Assembly: GCA_028697145.1 (NCBI GenBank) | Contig: JAQVFR010000001.1 | Location: forward strand, 62,001 to 126,000 | From: Actinomycetota bacterium | GTDB lineage: Bacteria > Actinomycetota > Geothermincolia > Geothermincolales > RBG-13-55-18 | DNA length: 64,000 bases | Direction: 5' to 3' | In this document: positions 34,578 through 43,004 of the stretch, in pieces | Layout of the letters: the number at the start of each line of letters is the position of its first letter | Position numbering within the stretch: position 1 is the stretch's first letter | Position numbers and translations under genes: made by a program | Notes under the pieces: generated by a model | The model's database searches: none | What the model was told of the DNA's origin: nothing | The model's input: only the letters and a program-made list of their open reading frames with translations

Positions 34578-36218
34578 CTAGCCTACGACCTTCAAGCCGG
34601 GCGATTCCTGCTGACCGAGGCGGCGGCGGAGAGCGGCCCCGATGAAATCCCTGAAGAGGGGGTGAGGCCTGTTGGGCCTCGATTTGAACTCCGGATGAAA
34701 CTGGCTGGCCATGAACCAGGGGTGGTCATCGCGCTCTATGATCTCCACCAGACGACCATCCGGGGACAGCCCCGAGAAAGTCAGTCCCGCCTCCTGCAGC
34801 ACGGAGCGGTAATGGTTGTTGACCTCGAAGCGGTGGCGGTGGCGCTCGTAGATCACCTCGTCGTCGTAACTCGAGAAGGCCAGGGTGCCCTCCTCGAGTT
34901 TGCAGGGATATAGCCCCAGGCGCATGGTCCCTCCCATCTCGTCCACATCCCGCTGCCCCGGCAGCAGGTCGATGACGGGGTGCGGCGTCGCCGCATCGAA
35001 CTCGGAGCTGTTGGCGTCCGGCAACCCGCATAGATTGCGGGCCGTCTCTATCACCGCGCACTGCAGCCCCAGGCAGATGCCGAAAAATGGCACTTTGTTC
35101 TCGCGCGCGTAGCGTATGGCTTCGACTTTCCCGTCCACCCCCCGCACCCCGAAGCCACCCGGGATGAGTATGCCGTCCAACTCCGACAGGATCTCCTCCG
35201 CGTTGTCGGGGGTTATCTCGTCCGAGGTGATCCAGCGTATGTCCAGGTTGGCCGAATGGGAGAACCCTCCGTGCCTGAGGCTCTCGATGATGGAGAGGTA
35301 GGCGTCGATGAGATCGACGTATTTGCCGACGATCCCGATGGTCACCTCCCGGGTCGCCGACTTGATGCGGCGCACCATCTCCTCCCATTCGGAGAGGTCC
35401 TCCTCGTGCCCCTCCAGACCGAGATGGCAGGCGACCACGTCACCGAGGCCCTCCGCGTGCAGGATCAGCGGCACTTCGTATATGCAGTCGGCGGTGTGTG
35501 CTGAAACCACGGCGTCCATGTCTATGTCGCAGAGGAGGGATATCTTGTCCTTGAGTTCCATCCCAATCGGCTGCGTCGAGCGGCATACGATGGCGTCCGG
35601 CTGAATGCCCATGGAGCGCAGCTCCTTGACGCTGTGCTGGGTGGGCTTGGTCTTCAGTTCCCTGGTGGCCTCCAGGAAGGGCACCAGGCTGACGTGTATG
35701 TACATCACGTTCTCGGGCCCGACGTCCTTCTTGAACTGCCGTATGGCCTCCAGGTAGGGCAGGCTCTCGATGTCACCCACGGTGCCCCCGATCTCGGTGA
35801 TGATCACGTCCACCTCGCTGGAGCGCGTGAGCCGCAGGATACGGTCCTTGATCTCGTTGGTGACATGGGGGATGACCTGCACCGTGCCCCCCAGGAACTC
35901 CCCCTTGCGCTCGCGCGTGATGATCGACCAGTACACGCTGCCGGTGGTAACGTTGTTCTCCCTGCCCAGGTGCTCGTCGACGAAGCGCTCGTAATGCCCC
36001 AGGTCGAGGTCGGTCTCGGTGCCGTCGTCAGTCACGAAGACCTCTCCGTGCTGGAAGGGGTTCATGGTCCCGGGGTCGACGTTGATATAGGGGTCCATCT
36101 TCTGCATGGTAACCTTCAGGCCGCGCGACTTGAGCAGGCGGCCGATTGACGCCGCGGTTATCCCCTTTCCCAGCGACGATGACACTCCCCCCGTCACGAA
36201 GATATATTTCACCGGCAT
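34578..36218 (-). CDS. pyrG: CTP synthase
   Basis: [79 protein letters not shown]. Start with GGGGAGGTC RBS, rather than the 5'-extended ORF at 36311. Confidence 0.96.
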   Translation of the reverse strand: MPVKYIFVTGGVSSSLGKGITAASIGRLLKSRGLKVTMQKMDPYINVDPGTMNPFQHGEVFVTDDGTETDLDLGHYERFVDEHLGRENNVTTGSVYWSIITRERKGEFLGGTVQVIPHVTNEIKDRILRLTRSSEVDVIITEIGGTVGDIESLPYLEAIRQFKKDVGPENVMYIHVSLVPFLEATRELKTKPTQHSVKELRSMGIQPDAIVCRSTQPIGMELKDKISLLCDIDMDAVVSAHTADCIYEVPLILHAEGLGDVVACHLGLEGHEEDLSEWEEMVRRIKSATREVTIGIVGKYVDLIDAYLSIIESLRHGGFSHSANLDIRWITSDEITPDNAEEILSELDGILIPGGFGVRGVDGKVEAIRYARENKVPFFGICLGLQCAVIETARNLCGLPDANSSEFDAATPHPVIDLLPGQRDVDEMGGTMRLGLYPCKLEEGTLAFSSYDDEVIYERHRHRFEVNNHYRSVLQEAGLTFSGLSPDGRLVEIIERDDHPWFMASQFHPEFKSRPNRPHPLFRDFIGAALRRRLGQQESPGLKVVG

Positions 36219-36266
36219 CACGCATGACCTCCCCGTGTTCTTCGACGCTTTCCAGTTATATTCTCC

Positions 36267-36302
36267 AAAAAGAGAAGGAATCCCTACGTTTTCAGGGATT
36301 CC
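36267..36302 (-). terminator. Intrinsic-terminator-like hairpin in the pyrG leader
   Basis: Minus strand: GGAATCCCT-GAAAACGT-AGGGATTCC-TTCTCTTTTT; 9-bp perfect stem and U-rich tract, about 50 nt before the pyrG start. Confidence 0.65.
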
Positions 36303-36386
36303 AATATTCATCTCTGCGGGATTCCTCCGGCCTTTCTATCGCCGGTCACCTCCCGGGCTTTCACGATCTTCTTCGGCTACTCAACC

Positions 36387-36416
36387 AGTATAGCCCAAGC
36401 CCGCCGTCGCCCACAA
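36387..36416 (-). promoter_or_regulatory. Predicted pyrG promoter
   Basis: Minus strand: TTGTGG-N18-TATACT, between the end of the znuB-like gene and the leader hairpin. Confidence 0.4.
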
Positions 36417-36422
36417 CAACGC

Positions 36423-37247
36423 TCACCCTGCCTTTCCCCTGAGCCGCCTCATGTAGGAGCGACGTGGCGACAAAACCATGGAGGCAAGGAAGAAGGCGAA
36501 GAGCACCAGCACCATGGCCGCGCCCGATGCCACGTCAAAGGCATACGAGAGATACAGTCCGAGCACCACCGAGACGACCCCGATCACCAGGGCAGCCAGT
36601 AGCACTCCGCGGTAATTGCGCGACAGCTGCAAACCGGAGGCTCCGGGTATGACCAGCAGCGCCGAGACGAGGATGATGCCGGCCAGCTTGATGGACACGA
36701 CTATGGTCAGGGCCATGGTCACCAGCAACCCGTAGTAGACGAACCTCACCGCCAGCCCGCTGGCCGTCGCCGTCTCCTCGTCGAAGGCTATGAAGAGCAG
36801 CTCCTTGAAGAAGAGGATGATGAAAGCAGCCGCGGACACGGCGACGGCGGCGATCACGACCACGTCAGTCCAGCTCAAGGCGAGTATACTCCCGAAGAGA
36901 TAGCCCATGAGGTCCAGGTTGTAGGCGCCCGCCATCCTCACCAGCACCACCCCCAGCGCCATGGCGGCGGCAAAGAGTATCCCGATCGCCGTGTCCTCGT
37001 GGATGCGTCCCTTGCGGCTGAACCACCCGATGCCCAGGGCGATGGCGGTGCAGAAGCCGCCCGCTGCCAGCATGGGGTCGATGCCGGCGGCAAGCCCGGC
37101 GGCCACTCCGCCGAAGGCGGCATGGGAAACGCCCATGCCCACGAAGGCGAGGCGCCTGACCACTACGAAGAACGATATGAGCGAGCAGAGGAGGGCGATG
37201 ATCACCCCGCCCGCAAGTGCCCGCTGCGCGAACCCGTAAGCCAGCAT
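36423..37247 (-). CDS. znuB: Zinc/manganese-type metal ABC transporter permease (ABC-3 family)
   Basis: ABC-3 permease pattern: RLAFVGMGVSHAAFGGVAAGLAAGIDP, ETATASGLAVRFVYYGLLVTMALTIVVSIKLAGIILVSALLVIPGASG. Confidence 0.88.
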   Translation of the reverse strand: MLAYGFAQRALAGGVIIALLCSLISFFVVVRRLAFVGMGVSHAAFGGVAAGLAAGIDPMLAAGGFCTAIALGIGWFSRKGRIHEDTAIGILFAAAMALGVVLVRMAGAYNLDLMGYLFGSILALSWTDVVVIAAVAVSAAAFIILFFKELLFIAFDEETATASGLAVRFVYYGLLVTMALTIVVSIKLAGIILVSALLVIPGASGLQLSRNYRGVLLAALVIGVVSVVLGLYLSYAFDVASGAAMVLVLFAFFLASMVLSPRRSYMRRLRGKAG

Positions 37248-38063
37248 TTATCCTCCTCCGCCCTCATGGCCGCTTATGCCCGCCAGGAAGTCGACCTCGC
37301 AGCGGTATGCCTCCCTCAGCCTGTCGCTCCCCAACACCTCGCCGGGCTTTCCGTGCATGTGCATGGCGCGGTTTATGCATACTATCTCGTCGGCGAAACG
37401 CGCCAGTACGGCCACGTCGTGGGAGACGAAGATCACCGACAGTCCTTTGTCGCGCTTGAGTTCGGCCAGGAGGCTCATGAAATTCTCCTGGGCATCGTAA
37501 TCGAGGCCAGCCGTCGGTTCGTCCAGCAGCAGGATGCGCGTCTCCAGGCACAGCGCACGCGCCAGGAAAGCCCTCTTCTGCTGGCCACCCGAGAGCTCGC
37601 CGATAGGCCTTCTCTCCGAGCCGCCGAGGCCGACCGCTGCGATGCTCTCCATCACCGCCTCGCGATCCGAACGGCGGGCGAAGCGCAGCGGACCGATGCA
37701 GCAGGTGCGCCCCATCATCACCACGTCGTAAACCGATACCGGAAAGAGCGGGTCGAAGAGCACCTGCTGGGGCATGTAGCCGATGTGGTGCAGTTCGTGC
37801 CGCAGCTCCCCCGGGCTGAGACCCATCACCCGGACCGTTCCCCTGGTCGGCCTCAAGAGTCCGAGGATGACCCGGATAAGGCTCGTCTTTCCCGCGCCGT
37901 TAGGCCCGATCACCCCCAGGAAAGTCCCCTCCGCCAGGGAGAAGGTTATGTCCTCGAGCACGGTGTGGCCGTCCAGGCTCAACCATATGCCGTCGAGGTC
38001 TATGACCTTTCTCGGCCCGATGGAGGGCGCCGAGAAGAACTCGCTGACGCGGCATTCCCTCAC
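37248..38063 (-). CDS. znuC: Metal ABC transporter ATP-binding protein
   Basis: GVIGPNGAGKTSLIRVILGL, LSGGQQKRAFLARALCLETRILLLDEPTAGLD. Start by GTG at 38063. Confidence 0.9.
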   Translation of the reverse strand: MRECRVSEFFSAPSIGPRKVIDLDGIWLSLDGHTVLEDITFSLAEGTFLGVIGPNGAGKTSLIRVILGLLRPTRGTVRVMGLSPGELRHELHHIGYMPQQVLFDPLFPVSVYDVVMMGRTCCIGPLRFARRSDREAVMESIAAVGLGGSERRPIGELSGGQQKRAFLARALCLETRILLLDEPTAGLDYDAQENFMSLLAELKRDKGLSVIFVSHDVAVLARFADEIVCINRAMHMHGKPGEVLGSDRLREAYRCEVDFLAGISGHEGGGG

Positions 38064-39007
38064 CCCAGGGCCTCCTTCATGATCTCCACGTTCCTCTCCA
38101 TCATCTTCAGGTACGTGTCGGATCGCGTATCGCCGGGGTCGCCCAGGGGATCGAGCAGTTTCACCACGACCTCTCCACCCGACTCCTCGGCGATCGTTTC
38201 CGCGACGCGCGGATTGAACTGCTGCTCCGCGAATATCACCCTCACGCCCCTTGCCTCGACCATATCGACGAGTTCGGCTATCTCCCCGGCTGAAGGCTCC
38301 TTCCCTGGCAACTCCTCTATTACGCCGACCTGCTCCAGGCCGTAGCGGCGGGCGAAATAAGTCCACGTAGAGTGGAAGGCGATGAACTTCCGCGTGGAAA
38401 AGGCGGCCGCCTCCTCCGCGATGCGGGCATCGAGCTCCCCGAGCCGCGCGACATACCTCTCCGCGTTCTCCCGGAAGACCGCGGCGTTTTCAGGGTCGGC
38501 CTCGCACATGCCGTCCCGTATCGCCTCCACGATATGCATGGCCAGGTCGGGGTCCAGCCATACGTGCGGGTCATATATCCCGCCGCCGCTTCCGGCGATC
38601 TTCACCAGCTCCTCCTCGGGCACCGCCTCCCCGGCCACCACCTCGACCGTGCCGGCGCCGCCTGTCCTGGTAAAAATACCCTCCGCCCAGGGCGTCAAAT
38701 CGAGCCCGTTGCTCACCAGCATGTCGGCTTCCTCCAGGAACCTCATCTGTGCCGTGGTGAGTTCGAACGTATGCGGGGTCGCGCCCGGGGGCACCAGGGT
38801 CTCCACCTCGACCAGGGCGCCCCCCACCTCCGCACAGAAATCCGCGAGGGGGAAGATATCCGCGGCCACCTTCAACCTGTCATCGCTCCCTTCGCCGTCC
38901 GTACATCCCGCGATGACGGGAAGCATCAACACCACCAGGGCGATCGCGAGCAGCGCGGCAGGAGCGCTTGCGATGATATAGTCGATAGACTTTTTCAACA
39001 AAGCCAA
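38060..39007 (-). CDS. znuA: Metal ABC transporter substrate-binding protein
   Basis: N-terminal lipoprotein-like signal (LMLPVIAGC), LKVAADIFPLADFCAEVGG, ATPHTFELTTAQMRFLEEADMLVSNG, YDPHVWLDPDLAMHIVEAI. Confidence 0.9.
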   Translation of the reverse strand: MALLKKSIDYIIASAPAALLAIALVVLMLPVIAGCTDGEGSDDRLKVAADIFPLADFCAEVGGALVEVETLVPPGATPHTFELTTAQMRFLEEADMLVSNGLDLTPWAEGIFTRTGGAGTVEVVAGEAVPEEELVKIAGSGGGIYDPHVWLDPDLAMHIVEAIRDGMCEADPENAAVFRENAERYVARLGELDARIAEEAAAFSTRKFIAFHSTWTYFARRYGLEQVGVIEELPGKEPSAGEIAELVDMVEARGVRVIFAEQQFNPRVAETIAEESGGEVVVKLLDPLGDPGDTRSDTYLKMMERNVEIMKEALG

Positions 39008-39025
39008 GGGCGCACCCCCCGGGTC

Positions 39026-39469
39026 TCAGCTTTCCGCGGCCTCTTTCTCTTTTCCTCCCTCCAGGCATTGCCGGCAATAACCGAATAGGCTCATGCAGTG
39101 CGAGGTGATGAGGAAGTCGCTTCCGTCGCGCACCAACTCCGCGATGTCGTCGATCACGCAAGCCTCCAGCAACTCCAGCTTGCCGCAGGCGATGCATTCC
39201 ATGTGATGGTGATGTTTGCCCAGGTTTATCTCGTAAAACCGGTATCCTCCCCTGAGGTGGACCGGAAAGGCTATGCCCAGTTCGCAGAAGAGGTCCATGG
39301 TGCGGTAGATGGTGGCTATGCCCATGCCGGGTTGCTTCTTGCCGGCCATGGCATGGATATCCTCCGGGCTCAGCGGACGGCCCGCGTTCTCCCGCAACAC
39401 GCCCAGGATGGCCTCCCGTTGCGGCGTCAGACGATAGCCACGCGACCTCAATCTCCTTCCCAGGTCCAT
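39026..39469 (-). CDS. Fur family regulator (Zur-like by context)
   Basis: RGYRLTPQREAILGVLRENAGRPLSPEDIHAMAG, GKHHHHMECIACGKLELLE. Confidence 0.92.
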   Translation of the reverse strand: MDLGRRLRSRGYRLTPQREAILGVLRENAGRPLSPEDIHAMAGKKQPGMGIATIYRTMDLFCELGIAFPVHLRGGYRFYEINLGKHHHHMECIACGKLELLEACVIDDIAELVRDGSDFLITSHCMSLFGYCRQCLEGGKEKEAAES

Positions 39470-39482
39470 ACGGTCTCCTTAT

Positions 39483-39532
39483 TGAATTAAATTATCATTT
39501 AGCATTATACGTGATCGTGGTCGTGCTGTCGC
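39483..39532 (-). promoter_or_regulatory. Promoter and Fur/Zur-box-like element of the fur/zur gene
   Basis: Minus strand: GCGACA-N17-TATAAT (-10 at 39504-39509), then TGATAATTTAATTCA (39497-39483): left half perfect to TGATAAT, about 10/14 of the 7-1-7 motif overall. Confidence 0.45.
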
Positions 39533-39638
39533 CGCCTGGCGGATATCGAGCCCCGCAAGGGACGTCAGGGGTAAAGACCAGCCTGCCTTGTCATGGGCGT
39601 GGTCTCGATTGAGTCAGGGAGATGCCGTTTCGTGCCCA

Positions 39639-41318
39639 TCAGCGCCTGGAAATCTCCTTTTTACCCAGCATGGAGCGTGCGTGCTTGCGGGCGGTGTCCT
39701 CACTTCCTCCCAGCATGCGCGCCAGTTCGTCCACGCGCCCCCCGCCCTCGAGCAGCTCCACCCTGGTCGCGATGCCGTCGGGGGTTTCCATCTTGCTTAC
39801 GGACATGTGTATGTCCGCGTACGCCGCCACCTGGGGAAGATGGGTAACGGCGAAGACCTGGTGGTAGCCGGAGACGCTCGCGAGCTTCTCGGCAAGGATA
39901 TCGGCCGTGCTGCCGCCGATGCCCGCGTCTACCTCGTCGAAGACCAGTGTGGGGACGTCGTCCGCGCGCGCCAGTGAGAGCTTCAGCGCCAGCATTATGC
40001 GCGACAGCTCGCCTCCGGACGCTATGCGCGCCATGGGCTGATATGGCAACCCCTTGCCGGGCGACACCCGGAATTCGACCCCGTCCCTTCCGCGCTCGTC
40101 GCAATCCCCGCCATCGCTCATCTCGACGCTGAAGCGCATCCCTGCCATGTTCAGCTCGGAAAGTTCGCGGTTGGCGTCCCTGGCCAGCTTGCGGGCCAGT
40201 TCTTTTCGCGACGCCGAAAGCCTGGCAGCCATCTTCTCCATCCCGCTCCGCCTGGCCGCTTCCTCTTTCTGCAGCTCCTCTCTTTTCGTGTCCAGGTACT
40301 CGAGCTCAGAGAGGCGCTGACGTGAGCGTTCGAGGTGTTCCAGGATGAGGGAGGTGTCGCGTCCGTACTTGCGGGCCAGCTCCGAGAGCACGCGCAGTCT
40401 CAACTCGACCTCCTCGAGGTGGCCGGGCTCGAACTCGAGGCCCTCCGCATAGGCGCGCAGCTCGTGAGCGAGGTCCGCCAGCTGTTCCTGGGCTTCCCGC
40501 AACCTCGTCGTCCACGCCATGATCTCCTCGTCAAGGGAGGAGGCCCGTTCCAGCGCGGCCTCGGCCGATCCCACGCGATCCATGGCGCCCTCCCCCTCCG
40601 CCTCTCCCGCGATCAGGGCATGGGCCTCGCGCACGGCATTGAAGAGCTCCTCGCGGTTCTGCATGCGCTTGCGTTCCTTGAGCAGCTCCTCCAGCTCCCC
40701 TTCGCGCGGTCCCGCCGTCTCGATCTCCGCGGTCTGAAAGCGCAGGAGGTCGATTTCCCTCAGCCTTTCCGACTCGTCCATCGACGCTCTTTCCAGCATG
40801 CCGCGGGCGTCCCGCCATCGCGCATAGGCCTCCCGGTACGAACGGAGAAGGTCGTGGTGTTCCTTTGTGCCACTCGCATCGAGGTAGGCGAGGTGGCTTG
40901 CGGTGCGCAGAAGACGCTGGTGATCATGCTGTCCGTGTATGTCCACCAGGCGTTCACCCAGGCGCGCCAGGGTGGCCACCGTGCATATGGTCCCGTTCAC
41001 GTAGCACCTGCTCTTGCCGTCGGGCGTTATCACCCGCCTCAGGACGAGCGAGTCCCCGCCAGCGGGCTCTATTCCCTCCTCCGCCGCCGCCTCCAGCGCC
41101 TGCGGAGGCGCCTCGAAATCCGCTTCGAGCTCGAGCCTGCGCGCGCCGGCGCGCACGAGGCCGCTGTCTCCCCTGCCGCCGAGCAGGAGCCCGAGGGCCT
41201 CCACGAGCACGGTCTTACCGGCACCCGTCTCGCCCGAAAGGACGTTGAGACCGTGCCCGAACTCGAGGCTCGCCTCCTCGATGAGCGCCAGGTTGCGTAC
41301 GTGAAGCTCTCTCAGCAT
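39639..41318 (-). CDS. recN: DNA repair protein RecN
   Basis: MLRELHVRNLALIEEASLEFGHGLNVLSGETGAGKTVLVEALGLLLGGR, VFDEVDAGIGGSTADIL. Confidence 0.96.
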   Translation of the reverse strand: MLRELHVRNLALIEEASLEFGHGLNVLSGETGAGKTVLVEALGLLLGGRGDSGLVRAGARRLELEADFEAPPQALEAAAEEGIEPAGGDSLVLRRVITPDGKSRCYVNGTICTVATLARLGERLVDIHGQHDHQRLLRTASHLAYLDASGTKEHHDLLRSYREAYARWRDARGMLERASMDESERLREIDLLRFQTAEIETAGPREGELEELLKERKRMQNREELFNAVREAHALIAGEAEGEGAMDRVGSAEAALERASSLDEEIMAWTTRLREAQEQLADLAHELRAYAEGLEFEPGHLEEVELRLRVLSELARKYGRDTSLILEHLERSRQRLSELEYLDTKREELQKEEAARRSGMEKMAARLSASRKELARKLARDANRELSELNMAGMRFSVEMSDGGDCDERGRDGVEFRVSPGKGLPYQPMARIASGGELSRIMLALKLSLARADDVPTLVFDEVDAGIGGSTADILAEKLASVSGYHQVFAVTHLPQVAAYADIHMSVSKMETPDGIATRVELLEGGGRVDELARMLGGSEDTARKHARSMLGKKEISRR

Positions 41319-41349
41319 CTCCGACCTCGCCGCACCTAGGGTACCTCCC

Positions 41350-42222
41350 CTACTTCCCGCTGCCCGGAAAGTCGAATTTGTCGCGCAAGAGGTTGTAGAA
41401 GGAGTAGCCCTCGAGCTTGACGATCTTCAAGCACCGCTCAGCCCTGCGGATGAGGATCCTCCCCCCGCGCGGCAGCTCTATCTCCTCCCTGCCGTCCAGG
41501 GACAGGGCGGGCAGCACCTCCTCCCTCTCCAGCAGCACCTCTATGGTGCTGTCGGGGGAGATGATCACCGAGCGGTCCATGAGGGAGTGGCTACATATGG
41601 GCGTGAGTATAATACATTCCAGCGAGGGGTCTACTATGGGGCCACCGGCGGAGAGCGAATAGGCGGTGGAGCCCGTCGGCGTTGAGAAGATAACGCCGTC
41701 TCCGGCATAGAAGTGGAAGTAGCGCCCGCATATATCCACTTCCAGCCGTATCATCCTCTGCAGTTCCCTCTTGCCCACGGCTATCTCGTTCAGGGCATAA
41801 TGTGCTTCGCCGGAGTCCTCCCCGCCGAGGGTACACTGCAACAGCATGCGCTCCTGCACGAAGAAGCGGCCCTGCAGTATCTCCTCGAGGCCTGGATACA
41901 TGTGCTCAGATTCCATGGCGGTGAGGAACCCTTTCCTGCCGAGATTGACGCCCACCACGGGCGCTTCCGACTCGTATGCGGCCGCGGCCGCCCTGAGCAT
42001 GGATCCGTCGCCCCCGAGCGAGACCACCAGGTCCAGGCCCGCGATGAAATCCGCCCGGTCCGATCCCCGCTCGGATCGCCCCATGGCCTGCGCGTCCTCC
42101 CGCAGGACCTTTACCCTGATCCCCCTTTGTTCGAGCCACTCCAGCAGTTGGCCGGCTACGGCCAGTGACTGTTCCTTGCGGGCATGGGGCATGAGCCCGA
42201 CCGTCTTTATCCCGCCGGCCAT
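41350..42222 (-). CDS. nadK: NAD(+)/NADH kinase
   Basis: LVVSLGGDGSMLRAAA, GVNLGRKGFLTAME, GDGVIFSTPTGSTAYSLSAGGPIVDPSLECIILTPICSHSL. Confidence 0.95.
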   Translation of the reverse strand: MAGGIKTVGLMPHARKEQSLAVAGQLLEWLEQRGIRVKVLREDAQAMGRSERGSDRADFIAGLDLVVSLGGDGSMLRAAAAAYESEAPVVGVNLGRKGFLTAMESEHMYPGLEEILQGRFFVQERMLLQCTLGGEDSGEAHYALNEIAVGKRELQRMIRLEVDICGRYFHFYAGDGVIFSTPTGSTAYSLSAGGPIVDPSLECIILTPICSHSLMDRSVIISPDSTIEVLLEREEVLPALSLDGREEIELPRGGRILIRRAERCLKIVKLEGYSFYNLLRDKFDFPGSGK

Positions 42223-43004
42223 GCTTCCTCCAACGCCATCCTCACTCTCGCATCCAGGTCGACCGCCTCCGCCGGTTCGCCCTTCCTCCACCACGCGAAG
42301 AACTCTATATTCCCGTCCGCCCCCGCGAGGGGCGAGGGCGCCACCTCCCTCAGGATAAAACCCTGGCGGGCGGCCGCCGCGAGCACGTCTTCGAGCACTT
42401 CGCGGTGCACCGCGGGGTCGCGGACCACGCCCTTCCTGCCCACCTTGCCCTTTCCGGCCTCGAACTGGGGCTTCACCAGCGCCACCAGGTCTCCCCCGTG
42501 CCGCAGCACTCCGTGGAGGGCCGCGAAGACCAGTCGCAGGGAGATGAAGGAGAGGTCCGCTACGATGATGTCGGGCGTATAGGGCAGGTCCCTCTCTCCC
42601 AAAAAACGGACGTTATAGCCCTCCATGACCGTGACCCGTTCATCCCTCCTCAGGTCCCAGTGGAGCTGGCCGCGCCCCACGTCGAGGCATATGACGCGCG
42701 ATACGCCCCTCTTCAGGAGGCAGTGCGTGAAACCGCCCGTAGAAGCGCCGGCGTCCATCGCGCTGAGCCCCGAGACGTCGATCCCCCAGCGCTCCAGCAC
42801 GCCATCGAGTTTATCACCGCCCCGTGACACGAAAAGCGCCTTGCTCCTCACTATGACCCTATCGCCGGGAACGAGCCGGTAGCCCGCCTTGAGCGCGCGG
42901 CCTTTGCCCTCGATCTCTACCTCGCCCGCCATCACCGCCAGGCGGGCGCGCTCACGGGAAGGGTAATGTCCCTCCTCGACGAGCCACTGGTCGAGCCTTT
43001 TCAT
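42207..43004 (-). CDS. tlyA: TlyA family rRNA methyltransferase/hemolysin
   Basis: S4 domain plus FVSRGGDKLDGVLERWGIDVSGLSAMDAGASTGGFTHCLLKRGVSRVICLDVGRGQLHW. Confidence 0.94.
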   Translation of the reverse strand: MKRLDQWLVEEGHYPSRERARLAVMAGEVEIEGKGRALKAGYRLVPGDRVIVRSKALFVSRGGDKLDGVLERWGIDVSGLSAMDAGASTGGFTHCLLKRGVSRVICLDVGRGQLHWDLRRDERVTVMEGYNVRFLGERDLPYTPDIIVADLSFISLRLVFAALHGVLRHGGDLVALVKPQFEAGKGKVGRKGVVRDPAVHREVLEDVLAAAARQGFILREVAPSPLAGADGNIEFFAWWRKGEPAEAVDLDARVRMALEEAWPAG

